Positions 25,117-36,900 of a stretch of DNA of 64,000 bases are shown here, piece after piece. Within the stretch, counting starts at the first letter, position 1. Each line of letters opens with the position of its first letter. This DNA is from Henricia sp. BOLD:AAB3569 (lineage: Eukaryota > Echinodermata > Asteroidea > Spinulosida > Echinasteridae): NCBI GenBank assembly GCA_037783545.1, contig JBBELK010001069.1, positions 1 through 64,000 of the forward strand, read 5' to 3'. Made by a program: the position numbers and the translations under genes. The notes beneath the pieces were generated by a model. That model was not told the DNA's origin, did not search any database, and was given only the letters and a program-made list of their open reading frames with translations.

Positions 25117-25429
25117 GTGCGCAATATAGAGAGTTTGGAGCATGCAAAATTTGAAGTTCGTCGGAACATTTTTCGACCTCCAAATTTGCCGACGTTTGGA
25201 CCACACTTTGACCAAATTGCCGAGCCAAACTGGGGTGTGTCAACGACAGTCCGAAGGACTGAGCATGCGCACGACTCAGGAGTACACCAAAGAGGTGTGT
25301 ACAGACAGCCACGGTTTGCGTGAGCAGTCAGGAAGCCCCAACCCAGTTTTCCCTAAACTTTGAAATTTCTCTGCCATTTCCCGGCGAAAGTCTGTCAATT
25401 TTTTTAGGACAAGTGCGCAATATAGAGAG

Positions 25430-25715
25430 TTGTTGTTGTTGTTGTATATTTTATGGCATCTTCGGCAACTAAGGCCCTTTATGCCATCAACTATACGGTT
25501 TTAGCTTTAACTATACTACATTATCAACTTGAGATGACGAAGAAGGAGTTGCAGTTTTAGAAGTGGGAGGAAAACCCCCAGAGAAATGCCCCAGGGGAAA
25601 CCCACACGGTCAAGTAGGGACTGCAAACCCAATCCACATACACGCCCCGGATTCGAACCCGGGACCCCAGAGGTGAAAGGCGAGGAAAGAACACGTACGC
25701 CAACCCGACCGCCCC
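25430..25715 (-). mobile_element. tRNA-derived SINE, lineage B, copy 1
   Basis: The same SINE in the same orientation as lineage A, but at a different base of the monomer. The target duplication is CAATATAGAGAGTT at 25418-25431 and 25716-25729. Compared with lineage A it has plus-strand ACTACATTATC (for ACTATATTATC), GGGGAAACCC (one A fewer) and GAACACGTACG (for GAACCCGTACG). The B box is intact at 25649-25659. The next monomer has a 6-bp deletion (GTCAGGAAACCAG), found only beside lineage B copies. This copy alone has CCCACACGGTC. These facts support an insertion independent of lineage A. Confidence 0.9.
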
Positions 25716-28620
25716 CAATATAGAGAGTTTGGAGCATGCAAAATTTGTAGTTCGTCGGAACATTTTTCGACCTCCAAATTTGCCGACGTTTGGACCACAC
25801 TTTGACCAAATTGCCGAGCCAAACTGGGGTGCGTCAACGACAGTCCGAAGGACTGAGCATGCGCACGACTCAGGAGTACACCAAAGAGGTGTGTACAGAC
25901 AGCCACGGTTTGCGTGAGCAGTCAGGAAACCAGTTTTCCTTAAACTTTGAAATTTCTCTGCCATTTCCCGGCGAAAGTCTGTCAATTTTTTAGGACAAGT
26001 GCGCAATATAGAGAGTTTGGAGCATGCAAAATTTGAAGTTCGTCGGAACATTTTTCGACCTCCAAATTTGCCGACGTTTGGACCACACTTTGACCAAATT
26101 GCCGAGCCAAACTGGGGTGCGTCAACGACAGTCCGAAGGACTGAGCATGCGCACGACTCAGGAGTACATCAAAAAGGTGTGTACAGACAGCCACGGTTTG
26201 CGTGAGCAGACAGGAAGCCCCAACCCAGTTTTCCCTAAACTTTGAAATTTCTCTGCCATTTCCCGGCGAAAGTCTGTCAATTTTTTAGGACAAGTGCGCA
26301 ATATAGAGAGTTTGGAGCATGCAAAATTTGAAGTTCGTCGGAACATTTTTCGACTTCCAAATTTGCCGACGTTTGGACCACACTTTGACCAAATTGCCGA
26401 GCCAAACTGGGGTGCGTCAACGACAGTCCGAAGGACTGAGCATGCGCACGACTCAGGAGTACACCAAAGAGGTGTGTACAGACAGCCACGGTTTGCGTGA
26501 GCAGTCAGGAAGCCCCAACCCAGTTTTCCCTAAACTTTGAAATTTCTCTGCCATTTCCCGGCGAAAGTCTGTCAATTTTTTGGGACAAGTGCGCAATATA
26601 TAGAGTTTGGAGCATGCAAAATTTGAAGTTCGTCGGAACATTTGTCGACCTCCAAATTTGCCGACGTTTGGACCACACTTTGATAAAATTGCCGAGCCAA
26701 TCTGGGGTGCGTCAACGACAGTCCGAAGGACTGAGCATGCGCACGACTCAGGAGTACACCAAAGAGGTGTGTACAGACAGCTACGGTTTGCGTGAGCAGT
26801 CAGGAAGCCCTAACCCAGTTTTCCCTAAACTTTGACATTTCTCTGCCATTTCCAGGCGAAAGTCTGTCAATTTTTTAGGACAAGTGCGCAATATAGAGAG
26901 TTTGGAGCATACAAAATTTGAAGTTCGTCGGAACATTTTTCGACCTCCAAATTTGCCGACGTTTGGACCACACTTTGACCAAATTGCCGAGCCAAACTGG
27001 GGTGCGTCAACGACAGTCCGAAGGACTGAGCATGCGCACGACTCAGGAGTACACCAAAGAGGTGTGTACAGACAGCCACGGTTTGCGTGAGCAGTCAGGA
27101 GCCCCAACCCAGTTTTCCCTAAACTTTGAAATTTCTCTGCCATTTCCCGGCGAAAGTCTGTCATTTTTTTAGGACAAGTGCGCAATATAGAGCGTTTGGA
27201 GCATGCAAAATTTGAAGTTCGTTGGAACATTTTTCGACCTCCAAATTTGCCGACGTTTGGACCACACTTTGACCAAATTGCCGAGCCAAACTGGGGTGCG
27301 TCAACGACAGTCCGAAGGACTGAGCATGCGCACGACTCAGGAGTACACCAAAGAGGTGTGTACAGACAGCCACGATTTGCGTGAGCAGTCAGGAAGCCCC
27401 AACCCAGTTTTCCCTAAACTTTAAAATTTCTCTGCCATTTCGAGGCGAAAGTCTGTCAATTTTTTAGGACAAGTGCGCAATATAGAGAGTTTGGAGCATG
27501 CAAAATTTGAAGTTCGTGGGAACATTTTTCGACCTCCAAATTTGCCGACGTTTGGACCACACTTTGACCAAATTGCCGAGCCAAACTGGGGTGCGTCAAC
27601 GACAGTCCGAAGGACTGAGCATGCGCACGACTCAGGAGTACACCAAAGAGGTGTGTACAGACAGCCACGGTTTGCGTGAGCAGTCAGGAAGCCCCAACCC
27701 AGTTTTCCCTAAACTTTGAAATTTCTCTGCCATTTCCTGGCGAAAGTCTGTAAATTTTTTAGGACAAGTGCGCAATATAGAGAGTTTGGAGCATGCAAAA
27801 TTTGAAGTTCGTCGGAACATTTTTCGACCTCCAAATTTGCCGACGTTTGGACCACACTTTGACCAAATTGCCGAGCCAAACTGGAATGCGTCAACGACAG
27901 TCCGAAGGACTGAGCATGCGCACGACTCATGAGTACACCAAAGAGGTGTGTACAGACAGCCACGGTTTGCGTGAGCAGTCAGGAAGCCCCAACCCAGTTT
28001 TCCCTAAACTTTGAAATTTCTCTGCCATTTCCCGGCGAAAGTCTGTCAATTTTTCAGGACAAGTGCGCAATATAGAGAGTTTGGAGCATGCAAAATTTGA
28101 AGTTCGTCGGAACAGTTTTCGACCTCCAAATTTGCCGACGTTTGGACCACACTTTGACCAAATTGCCGAGCCAAACTGGGGTGCGTCAACGACAGTCCGA
28201 AGGACTGAGCATGCGCACGACTCAGGAGTACACCAAAGAGGTGTGTACAGACAGCCACGGTTTGCGTGAGCAGTCAGGAAGCCCCAACCCAGTTTTCGCT
28301 AAACTTTGAAATTTCTCTGCCATTTCCCGGCGAAAGTCTGTCATTTTTTTAGGACAAGTGCGCAATATAGAGAGTTTGGAGCATGCAAAATTTGAAGTTG
28401 GTGGGAACATTTTTCGACCTCCAAATTTGCCGACGTTTGGACCACACTTTGAACAAATTGCCCAACCAAACTGGGGTGCGTCAACGACAGTCCGAAGGAC
28501 TGAGCATGCGCACGACTCAGGAGTACACCAAAGAGGTGTGTACAGACAGCCACGGTTTGCGTGAGCAGTCAGGAAGCCCCAACCCAGTTTTCCCTAAACT
28601 TTGAAATTTCTCTGCCATTT
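25716..28620 (+). repeat. Diverged SINE-free monomers downstream of the first SINE-B copy
   Basis: About ten monomers with more private substitutions than the blocks to the left. Several match monomers far to the right: GATAAAATTGCCGAGCCAATCTGG near 26685, GGAGCATACAAAA near 26905 and AGAGCGTTTGG near 27190 recur in that order at 53.2-53.8 kb and again at 54.7-55.2 kb. A copy near 27.2 kb has GTTCGTTGGAAC, and one near 28.4 kb has AAGTTGGTGGGAAC. No coding or RNA gene is visible. Confidence 0.8.
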
Positions 28621-29267
28621 CCAGGCGAAAGTCTATCAATTTGTCAGGACAAGTGCGCAATATAGAGAGTTTGGAGCATGCAAAATTTGAAGTTCGTCGG
28701 AACATTTTTCGACCTCCAAATTTGCCGACGTTTGGACCAAACTTTGACCAAATTGCCGAGCCAAACTGGGGTGCGTCAACGACAGTCCGAAGGACTGAGC
28801 ATGCGCACGACTCAGGAGTACACCAAAGAGGTGTGTACAGACAGCCACGGTTTGCGTGAGCAGTCAGGAAGCCCCAACCCAGTTTTCCTTAAACTTTGAA
28901 ATTTCTCTGCCATTTCCCGGCGAAAGTCTGTCAATTTTTTAGGACAATTGCGCAATATAGAGAGTTTGGAGCATGCAAAATTTGAAGTTCGTCGGAACAT
29001 TTTTCGACTTCCAAATTTGCCGACGTTTGGACCACACTTTGACCAAATTGCCGAGCCAAACTGGGGTGCGTCAACGAAAGTCCGAATGACTGAGCATGCG
29101 CACGACTCAGGAGTACACCAAAGAGGTGTGTACAGACAGCCACGGTTTGCGTGAGCAGTCAGGAAGCCCCAACCCAGTTTTCCCTAAACTTTGAAATTTC
29201 TCTGCCATTTCCCGGCGAAAGTCTGTCAATTTTTTAGGACAAGTGCGCAATATAGAGAGTTTGGAGC

Positions 29268-29562
29268 ATGCAAAATTTGAAGTTCGTCGGAACATTTTTC
29301 GACCTCCAAATTTGCCGACGTTTGGACCACACTTTGACCAAATTGCCGAGCCAAACTGGGGTGCGTCAACGACAGTCCGAAGGACTGAGCATGCGCACGA
29401 CTCAGGAGTACACCAAAGAGGTGTGTACAGACAGCCACGGTTTGCGTGAGCAGTCAGGAAGCCCCAACCCAGTTTTCCCTAAACTTTGAAATTTCTCTGC
29501 CATTTCCCGGCGAAAGTCTGTCAATTTTTTAGGACAAGTGCGCAATATAGAGAGTTTGGAGC
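29268..29562 (+). repeat. Reference satellite monomer (295 bp)
   Basis: This copy is close to the apparent consensus and is used here as reference, starting at the ATG of GCATGCAAAATTTG. It contains 16 CpG dinucleotides. Two GCATGC palindromes occur per period, at 29266-29271 (just across the monomer start) and 29389-29394. It has several short inverted repeats (separate entry). A near-direct internal repeat is visible: AAATTTGCCGACG is followed about 32 bp later by AAATTGCCGAGCC, which may be a trace of older, shorter building blocks. A and T runs (AAAATTT, ATTTTT, CAATTTTTT) are scattered through it, as is common in satellites. The length is 3n+1, so every open frame shifts by one base per monomer, which argues against coding use. 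Confidence 0.9.
29285..29485. other. Inverted repeats inside the monomer
   Basis: Four short dyads can be read directly in the reference monomer. CGTCGG at 29285-29290 pairs with CCGACG at 29315-29320 across a 24-base loop; the lineage A SINE lies just beyond the right arm in the copies that carry it. CAGTCC-GAA-GGACTG at 29373-29387 is a perfect 6-bp stem with a 3-base loop. GTACACC at 29408-29414 pairs with GGTGT..GTAC ending at 29428, with a 2-base bulge. AGTTT-TCCCT-AAACT at 29471-29485 is a 5-bp stem. Short dyads are common in satellites and can bind dimeric proteins or form hairpins. Variants with CGTGGG or CGTAGG in place of CGTCGG break the first dyad, so it is not strictly kept. Confidence 0.6.
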
Positions 29563-32500
29563 ATGCAAAATTTGAAGTTCGTCGGAACATTTTTCGACCT
29601 CCAAATTTGCCGACGTTTGGACCACACTTTGACCAAATTGCCGAGCCAAACTGGGGTGCGTCAACGACAGTCCGAAGGACTGAGCATGCGCACGACTCAG
29701 GAGTACACCAAAGAGGTGTGTACAGACAGCCACGGTTTGCGTGAGCAGTCAGGAAGCCCCAACCCAGTTTTCCCTAAACTTTGAAATTTCTCTGCCATTT
29801 CCCGGCGAAAGTCTGTCAATTTTTTAGGACAAGTGCGCAATATAGAGAGTTTGGAGCATGCAAAATTTGAAGTTCGTCGGAACATTTTTCGACCTTCAAA
29901 TTTGCCGACGTTTGGACCACACTTTGACCAAATTGCCGAGCCAAACTGGGGTGCGTCAACGACAGTCCGAAGGACTGAGCATGCGCACGACTCAGGAGTA
30001 CACCAAAGAGGTGTGTACAGACAGCCACGGTTTGCGTGAGCAGTCAGGAAGCCCCAACCCAGTTTTCCCTAAACTTTGAAATTTCTCTGCCATTTCCCGG
30101 CGAAAGTCTGTCAATTTTTTAGGACAAGTGCGCAATATAGAGAGTTTGGAGCATGCAAAATTTGAAGTTCGTCGGAACGTTTTTCGACTTCCAAATTTGC
30201 CGACGTTTGGACCACACTTTGACCAAATTGCCGAGCCAAACTGGGGTGCGTCAACGACAGTCCGAAGGACTGAGCATGCGCACGACTCAGGAGTACACCA
30301 AAGAGGTGTGTACAGACAGCCACGGTTTGCGTGAGCAGTCAGGAAGCCCCAACCCAGTTTTCCCTAAACTTTGAAATTTCTCTGCCATTTCCAGGCGAAA
30401 GTCTATCAATTTGTCAGGACAAGTGCGCAATATAGAGAGTTTGGAGCATGCAAAATTTGAAGTTCGTCGGAACATTTTTCGACCTCCAAATTTGCCGACG
30501 TTTGGACCAAACTTTGACCAAATTGCCGAGCCAAACTGGGGTGCGTCAACGACAGTCCGAAGGACTGAGCATGCGCACGACTCAGGAGTACACCAAAGAG
30601 GTGTGTACAGACAGCCACGGTTTGCGTGAGCAGTCAGGAAGCCCCAACCCAGTTTTCCTTAAACTTTGAAATTTCTCTGCCATTTCCCGGCGAAAGTCTG
30701 TCAATTTTTTAGGACAATTGCGCAATATAGAGAGTTTGGAGCATGCAAAATTTGAAGTTCGTCGGAACATTTTTCGACTTCCAAATTTGCCGACGTTTGG
30801 ACCACACTTTGACCAAATTGCCGAGCCAAACTGGGGTGCGTCAACGACAGTCCGAATGACTGAGCATGCGCACGACTCAGGAGTACACCAAAGAGGTGTG
30901 TACAGACAGCCACGGTTTACGTGAGCAGTCAGGAAGCCCCAACCCAGTTTTCCCTAAACTTTGAAATTTCTCTGCCATTTCCCGGCGAAAGTCTGTCAAT
31001 TTTTTAGGACAAGTGCGCAATATAGAGAGTTTGGAGCATGCAAAATTTGAAGTTCGTGGGAACATTTTTCGACCTCCAAATTTGCCGACGTTTGGACCAC
31101 ACTTTGACCAAATTGCCGAGCCAAACTGGGGTGCGTCAACGACAGTCCGAAGGACTGAGCATGCGCACGACTCAGGAGTACACCAAAGAGGTGTGTACAG
31201 ACAGCCACGGTTTGCGTGAGCAGTCAGGAAGCCCCAACCCAGTTTTCCCTAAACTTTGAAATTTCTCTGCCATTTCCCGGCGAAAGTCTGTCAATTTTTT
31301 AGGACAAGTGCGCAATATAGAGAGTTTGGAGCATGCAAAATTTGAAGTTCGTCGGAACATTTTTCGACCTCCAAATTTGCCGACGTTTGGACCACACTTT
31401 GACCAAATTGCCGAGCCAAACTGGGGTGCGTCAACGACAGTCCGAAGGACTGAGCATGCGCACGACTCAGGAGTACACCAAAGAGGTGTGTACAGACAGC
31501 CACGGTTTGCGTGAGCAGTCAGGAAGCCCCAACCCAGTTTTCCCTAAACTTTGAAATTTCTCTGCCATTTCCCGGCGAAAGTCTGTCAATTTTTTAGGAC
31601 AAGTGCGCAATATAGAGAGTTTGGAGCATGCAAAATTTGAAGTTCGTCGGAACATTTTTCGACCTTCAAATTTGCCGACGTTTGGACCACACTTTGACCA
31701 AATTGCCGAGCCAAACTGGGGTGCGTCAACGACAGTCCGAAGGACTGAGCATGCGCACGACTCAGGAGTACACCAAAGAGGTGTGTACAGACAGCCACGG
31801 TTTGCGTGAGCAGTCAGGAAGCCCCAACCCAGTTTTCCCTAAACTTTGAAATTTCTCTGCCATTTCCCGGCGAAAGTCTGTCAATTTTTTAGGACAAGTG
31901 CGCAATATAGAGAGTTTGGAGCATGCAAAATTTGAAGTTCGTCGGAACGTTTTTCGACTTCCAAATTTGCCGACGTTTGGACCACACTTTGACCAAATTG
32001 CCGAGCCAAACTGGGGTGCGTCAACGACAGTCCGAAGGACTGAGCATGCGCACGACTCAGGAGTACACCAAAGAGGTGTGTACAGACAGCCACGGTTTGC
32101 GTGAGCAGTCAGGAAGCCCCAACCCAGTTTTCCCTAAACTTTGAAATTTCTCTGCCATTTCCAGGCGAAAGTCTATCAATTTGTCAGGACAAGTGCGCAA
32201 TATAGAGAGTTTGGAGCATGCAAAATTTGAAGTTCGTCGGAACATTTTTCGACCTCCAAATTTGCCGACGTTTGGACCAAACTTTGACCAAATTGCCGAG
32301 CCAAACTGGGGTGCGTCAACGACAGTCCGAAGGACTGAGCATGCGCACGACTCAGGAGTACACCAAAGAGGTGTGTACAGACAGCCACGGTTTGCGTGAG
32401 CAGTCAGGAAGCCCCAACCCAGTTTTCCTTAAACTTTGAAATTTCTCTGCCATTTCCCGGCGAAAGTCTGTCAATTTTTTAGGACAATTGCGCAATATAG

Positions 32501-33077
32501 AGAGTTTGGAGCATGCAAAATTTGAAGTTCGTCGGAACATTTTTCGACTTCCAAATTTGCCGACGTTTGGACCACACTTTGACCAAATTGCCGAGCCAAA
32601 CTGGGGTGCGTCAACGACAGTCCGAATGACTGAGCATGCGCACGACTCAGGAGTACACCAAAGAGGTGTGTACAGACAGCCACGGTTTGCGTGAGCAGTC
32701 AGGAAGCCCCAACCCAGTTTTCCCTAAACTTTGAAATTTCTCTGCCATTTCCCGGCGAAAGTCTGTCAATTTTTTAGGACAAGTGCGCAATATAGAGAGT
32801 TTGGAGCATGCAAAATTTGAAGTTCGTCGGAACATTTTTCGACCTCCAAATTTGCCGACGTTTGGACCACACTTTGACCAAATTGCCGAGCCAAACTGGG
32901 GTGCGTCAACGACAGTCCGAAGGACTGAGCATGCGCACGACTCAGGAGTACACCAAAGAGGTGTGTACAGACAGCCACGGTTTGCGTGAGCAGTCAGGAA
33001 GCCCCAACCCAGTTTTCCCTAAACTTTGAAATTTCTCTGCCATTTCCCGGCGAAAGTCTGTCAATTTTTTAGGACAA

Positions 33078-36000
33078 GTGCGCAATATAGAGAGTTTGGA
33101 GCATGCAAAATTTGAAGTTCGTCGGAACATTTTTCGACCTTCAAATTTGCCGACGTTTGGACCACACTTTGACCAAATTGCCGAGCCAAACTGGGGTGCG
33201 TCAACGACAGTCCGAAGGACTGAGCATGCGCACGACTCAGGAGTACACCAAAGAGGTGTGTACAGACAGCCACGGTTTGCGTGAGCAGTCAGGAAGCCCC
33301 AACCCAGTTTTCCCTAAACTTTGAAATTTCTCTGCCATTTCCCGGCGAAAGTCTGTCAATTTTTTAGGACAAGTGCGCAATATAGAGAGTTTGGAGCATG
33401 CAAAATTTGAAGTTCGTCGGAACGTTTTTCGACTTCCAAATTTGCCGACGTTTGGACCACACTTTGACCAAATTGCCGAGCCAAACTGGGGTGCGTCAAC
33501 GACAGTCCGAAGGACTGAGCATGCGCACGACTCAGGAGTACACCAAAGAGGTGTGTACAGACAGCCACGGTTTGCGTGAGCAGTCAGGAAGCCCCAACCC
33601 AGTTTTCCCTAAACTTTGAAATTTCTCTACCATTTCCCGGCGAAAGTCTGTCAATTTTTTAGGACAAGTGCGCAATATAGAGAGTTTGGAGCATGCAAAA
33701 TTTGAAGTTCGTCGGAACATTTTTCGACCTCCAAATTTGCCGACGTTTGGACCACACTTTGACCAAATTGCCGAGCCAAACTGGGGTGCGTCAACGACAG
33801 TCCGAAGGACTGAGCATGCGCACGACTCAGGAGTACACCAAAGAGGTGTGTACAGACAGCCACGGTTTGCGTGAGCAGTCAGGAAGCCCCAACCCAGTTT
33901 TCCCTAAACTTTGAAATTTCTCTGCCATTTCCCGGCGAAAGTCTGTCAATTTTTTAGGACAAGTGCGCAATATAGAGAGTTTGGAGCATGCAAAATTTGA
34001 AGTTCGTCGGAACATTTTTCGACCTCCAAATTTGCCGACGTTTGGACCACACTTTGACCAAATTGCCGAGCCAAACTGGGGTGCGTCAACGACAGTCCGA
34101 AGGACTGAGCATGCGCACGACTCAGGAGTACACCAAAGAGGTGTGTACAGACAGCCACGGTTTGCGTGAGCAGTCAGGAAGCCCCAACCCAGTTTTCCCT
34201 AAACTTTGAAATTTCTCTGCCATTTCCCGGCGAAAGTCTGTCAATTTTTTAGGACAAGTGCGCAATATAGAGAGTTTGGAGCATGCAAAATTTGAAGTTC
34301 GTCGGAACATTTTTCGACCTTCAAATTTGCCGACGTTTGGACCACACTTTGACCAAATTGCCGAGCCAAACTGGGGTGCGTCAACGACAGTCCGAAGGAC
34401 TGAGCATGCGCACGAATCAGGAGTACACCAAAGAGGTGTGTACAGACAGCCACGGTTTGCGTGAGCAGTCAGGAAGCCCCAACCCAGTTTTCCCTAAACT
34501 TTGAAATTTCTCTGCCATTTCCCGGCGAAAGTCTGTCAATTTTTTAGGACAAGTGCGCAATATAGAGAGTTTGGAGCATGCAAAATTTGAAGTTCGTCGG
34601 AACGTTTTTCGACTTCCAAATTTGCCGACGTTTGGACCACACTTTGACCAAATTGCCGAGCCAAACTGGGGTGCGTCAACGACAGTCCGAAGGACTGAGC
34701 ATGCGCACGACTCAGGAGTACACCAAAGAGGTGTGTACAGACAGCCACGGTTTGCGTGAGCAGTCAGGAAGCCCCAACCCAGTTTTCCCTAAACTTTGAA
34801 ATTTCTCTGCCATTTCCCGGCGAAAGTCTGTCAATTTTTTAGGACAAGTGCGCAATATAGAGAGTTTGGAGCATGCAAAATTTGAAGTTCGTCGGAACAT
34901 TTTTCGACCTCCAAATTTGCCGACGTTTGGACCACACTTTGACCAAATTGCCGAGCCAAACTGGGGTGCGTCAACGACAGTCCGAAGGACTGAGCATGCG
35001 CACGACTCAGGAGTACACCAAAGAGGTGTGTACAGACAGCCACGGTTTGCGTGAGCAGTCAGGAAGCCCCAACCCAGTTTTCCCTAAACTTTGAAATTTC
35101 TCTGCCATTTCCCGGCGAAAGTCTGTCAATTTTTTAGGACAAGTGCGCAATATAGAGAGTTTGGAGCATGCAAAATTTGAAGTTCGTCGGAACATTTTTC
35201 GACCTCCAAATTTGCCGACGTTTGGACCACACTTTGACCAAATTGCCGAGCCAAACTGGGGTGCGTCAACGACAGTCCGAAGGACTGAGCATGCGCACGA
35301 CTCAGGAGTACATCAAAGAGGTGTGTACAGACAGCCACGGTTTGCGTGAGCAGTCAGGAAGCCCCAACCCAGTTTTCCCTAAACTTTGAAATTTCTCTGC
35401 CATTTCCCGGCGAAAGTCTGTCAATTTTTTAGGACAAGTGCGCAATATAGAGAGTTTGGAGCATGCAAAATTTGAAGTTCGTCGGAACATTTTTCGACCT
35501 TCAAATTTGCCGACGTTTGGACCACACTTTGACCAAATTGCCGAGCCAAACTGGGGTGCGTCAACGACAGTCCGAAGGACTGAGCATGCGCACGACTCAG
35601 GAGTACACCAAAGAGGTGTGTACAGACAGCCACGGTTTGCGTGAGCAGTCAGGAAGCCCCAACCCAGTTTTCCCTAAACTTTGAAATTTCTCTGCCATTT
35701 CCCGGCGAAAGTCTGTCAATTTTTTAGGACAAGTGCGCAATATAGAGAGTTTGGAGCATGCAAAATTTGAAGTTCGTCGGAACGTTTTTCGACTTCCAAA
35801 TTTGCCGACGTTTGGACCACACTTTGACCAAATTGCCGAGCCAAACTGGGGTGCGTCAACGACAGTCCGAAGGACTGAGCATGCGCACGACTCAGGAGTA
35901 CACCAAAGAGGTGTGTACAGACAGCCACGGTTTGCGTGAGCAGTCAGGAAGCCCCAACCCAGTTTTCCCTAAACTTTGAAATTTCTCTGCCATTTCCCGG

Positions 36001-36900
36001 CGAAAGTCTGTCAATTTTTTTAGGACAAGTGCGCAATATAGAGAGTTTGGAGCATGCAAAATTTGAAGTTCGTCGGAACATTTTTCGACCTCCAAATTTG
36101 CCGACGTTTGGACCACACTTTGACCAAATTGCCGAGCCAAACTGGGGTGCGTCAACGACAGTCCGAAGGACTGAGCATGCGCACGACTCAGGAGTACACC
36201 AAAGAGGTGTGTACAGACAGCCACGGTTTGCGTGAGCAGTCAGGAAGCCCCAACCCAGTTTTCCCTAAACTTTGAAATTTCTCTGCCATTTCCCGGCGAA
36301 AGTCTGTCAATTTTTTAGGACAAGTGCGCAATATAGAGAGTTTGGAGCATGCAAAATTTGAAGTTCGTCGGAACATTTTTCAACTTCCAAATTTGCCGAC
36401 GTTTGGACCACACTTTGACCAAATTGCCGAGCCAAACTGGGGTGCGTCAACGACAGTCCGAAGGACTGAGCATGCGCACGACTCAGGAGTACACCAAAGA
36501 GGTGTGTACAGACAGCCACGGTTTGCGTGAGCAGTCAGGAAGCCCCAACCCAGTTTTCCCTAAACTTTGAAATTTCTCTGCCATTTCCCGGCGAAAGTCT
36601 GTCAATTTTTTTAGGACAAGAGCGCAATATAGGGAGTTTGGAGCATGCAAAATTTGAAGTTCGTCGGAACATTTTTCGACCTCCAAATTTGCCGACGTTT
36701 GGACCACACTTTGACCAAATTGCCGAGCCAAACTGGGGTGCGTCAACGACAGTCCGAAGGACTGAGCATGCGCACGACTCAGGAGTACATCAAAAAGGTG
36801 TGTACAGACAGCCACGGTTTGCGTGAGTAGTCAGGAAGCCCCAACCCAGTTTTCCCTAAACTTTGAAATTTCTCTGCCATTTCCCGGCGAAAGTCTGTCA
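33078..36900 (+). repeat. 1.18-kb higher-order repeat of four monomers
   Basis: The GACCTTCAAATTTG monomer recurs at about 33078, 34258 and 35438, and the GGAACGTTTTTCG monomer at 33373, 34553, 35733 and 36915, that is every 1180-1182 bp. It seems to have been carved out of the neighbouring six-monomer unit, because it uses the same two marker monomers in the same order with fewer plain ones between them. Copies differ by single changes such as CTACCATTTC near 33628 and CGAATCAGG near 34413. Confidence 0.85.

Larger units (their letters stand above)
28621..33400 (+). repeat. 1.77-kb higher-order repeat of six monomers, three copies
   Basis: The marker CTATCAATTTGTCAGG occurs near 28632, 30402 and 32172, exactly 1770 bp apart (six monomers). 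Each unit then carries GGACCAAACTTTG, AGGACAATTGCGC, GACTTCC with GAATGACTG, plain monomers, GACCTTCAAATTTG and finally GGAACGTTTTTCG. The third copy lacks one plain monomer (distance from start to the GACCTTC marker is 897 bp, against 1192 bp in the first two). In the second copy one plain monomer is replaced by a GTTCGTGGG type. No SINE is present. Confidence 0.88.

Noticed and set aside
29283-29300. CENP-B box in GTTCGTCGGAACATTTT
   Set aside because: The left part resembles TTCGTTGGAAA (and one copy near 27.2 kb has TTCGTTGGAAC), but the required CGGG at the right is absent (ATTT in its place).
29268-29562. Monomer as an ancient dimer of two ~147-bp halves
   Set aside because: I could not align the halves beyond short matches; the only clear internal similarity is at an offset of about 32 bp (AAATTTGCCGACG and AAATTGCCGAGCC).
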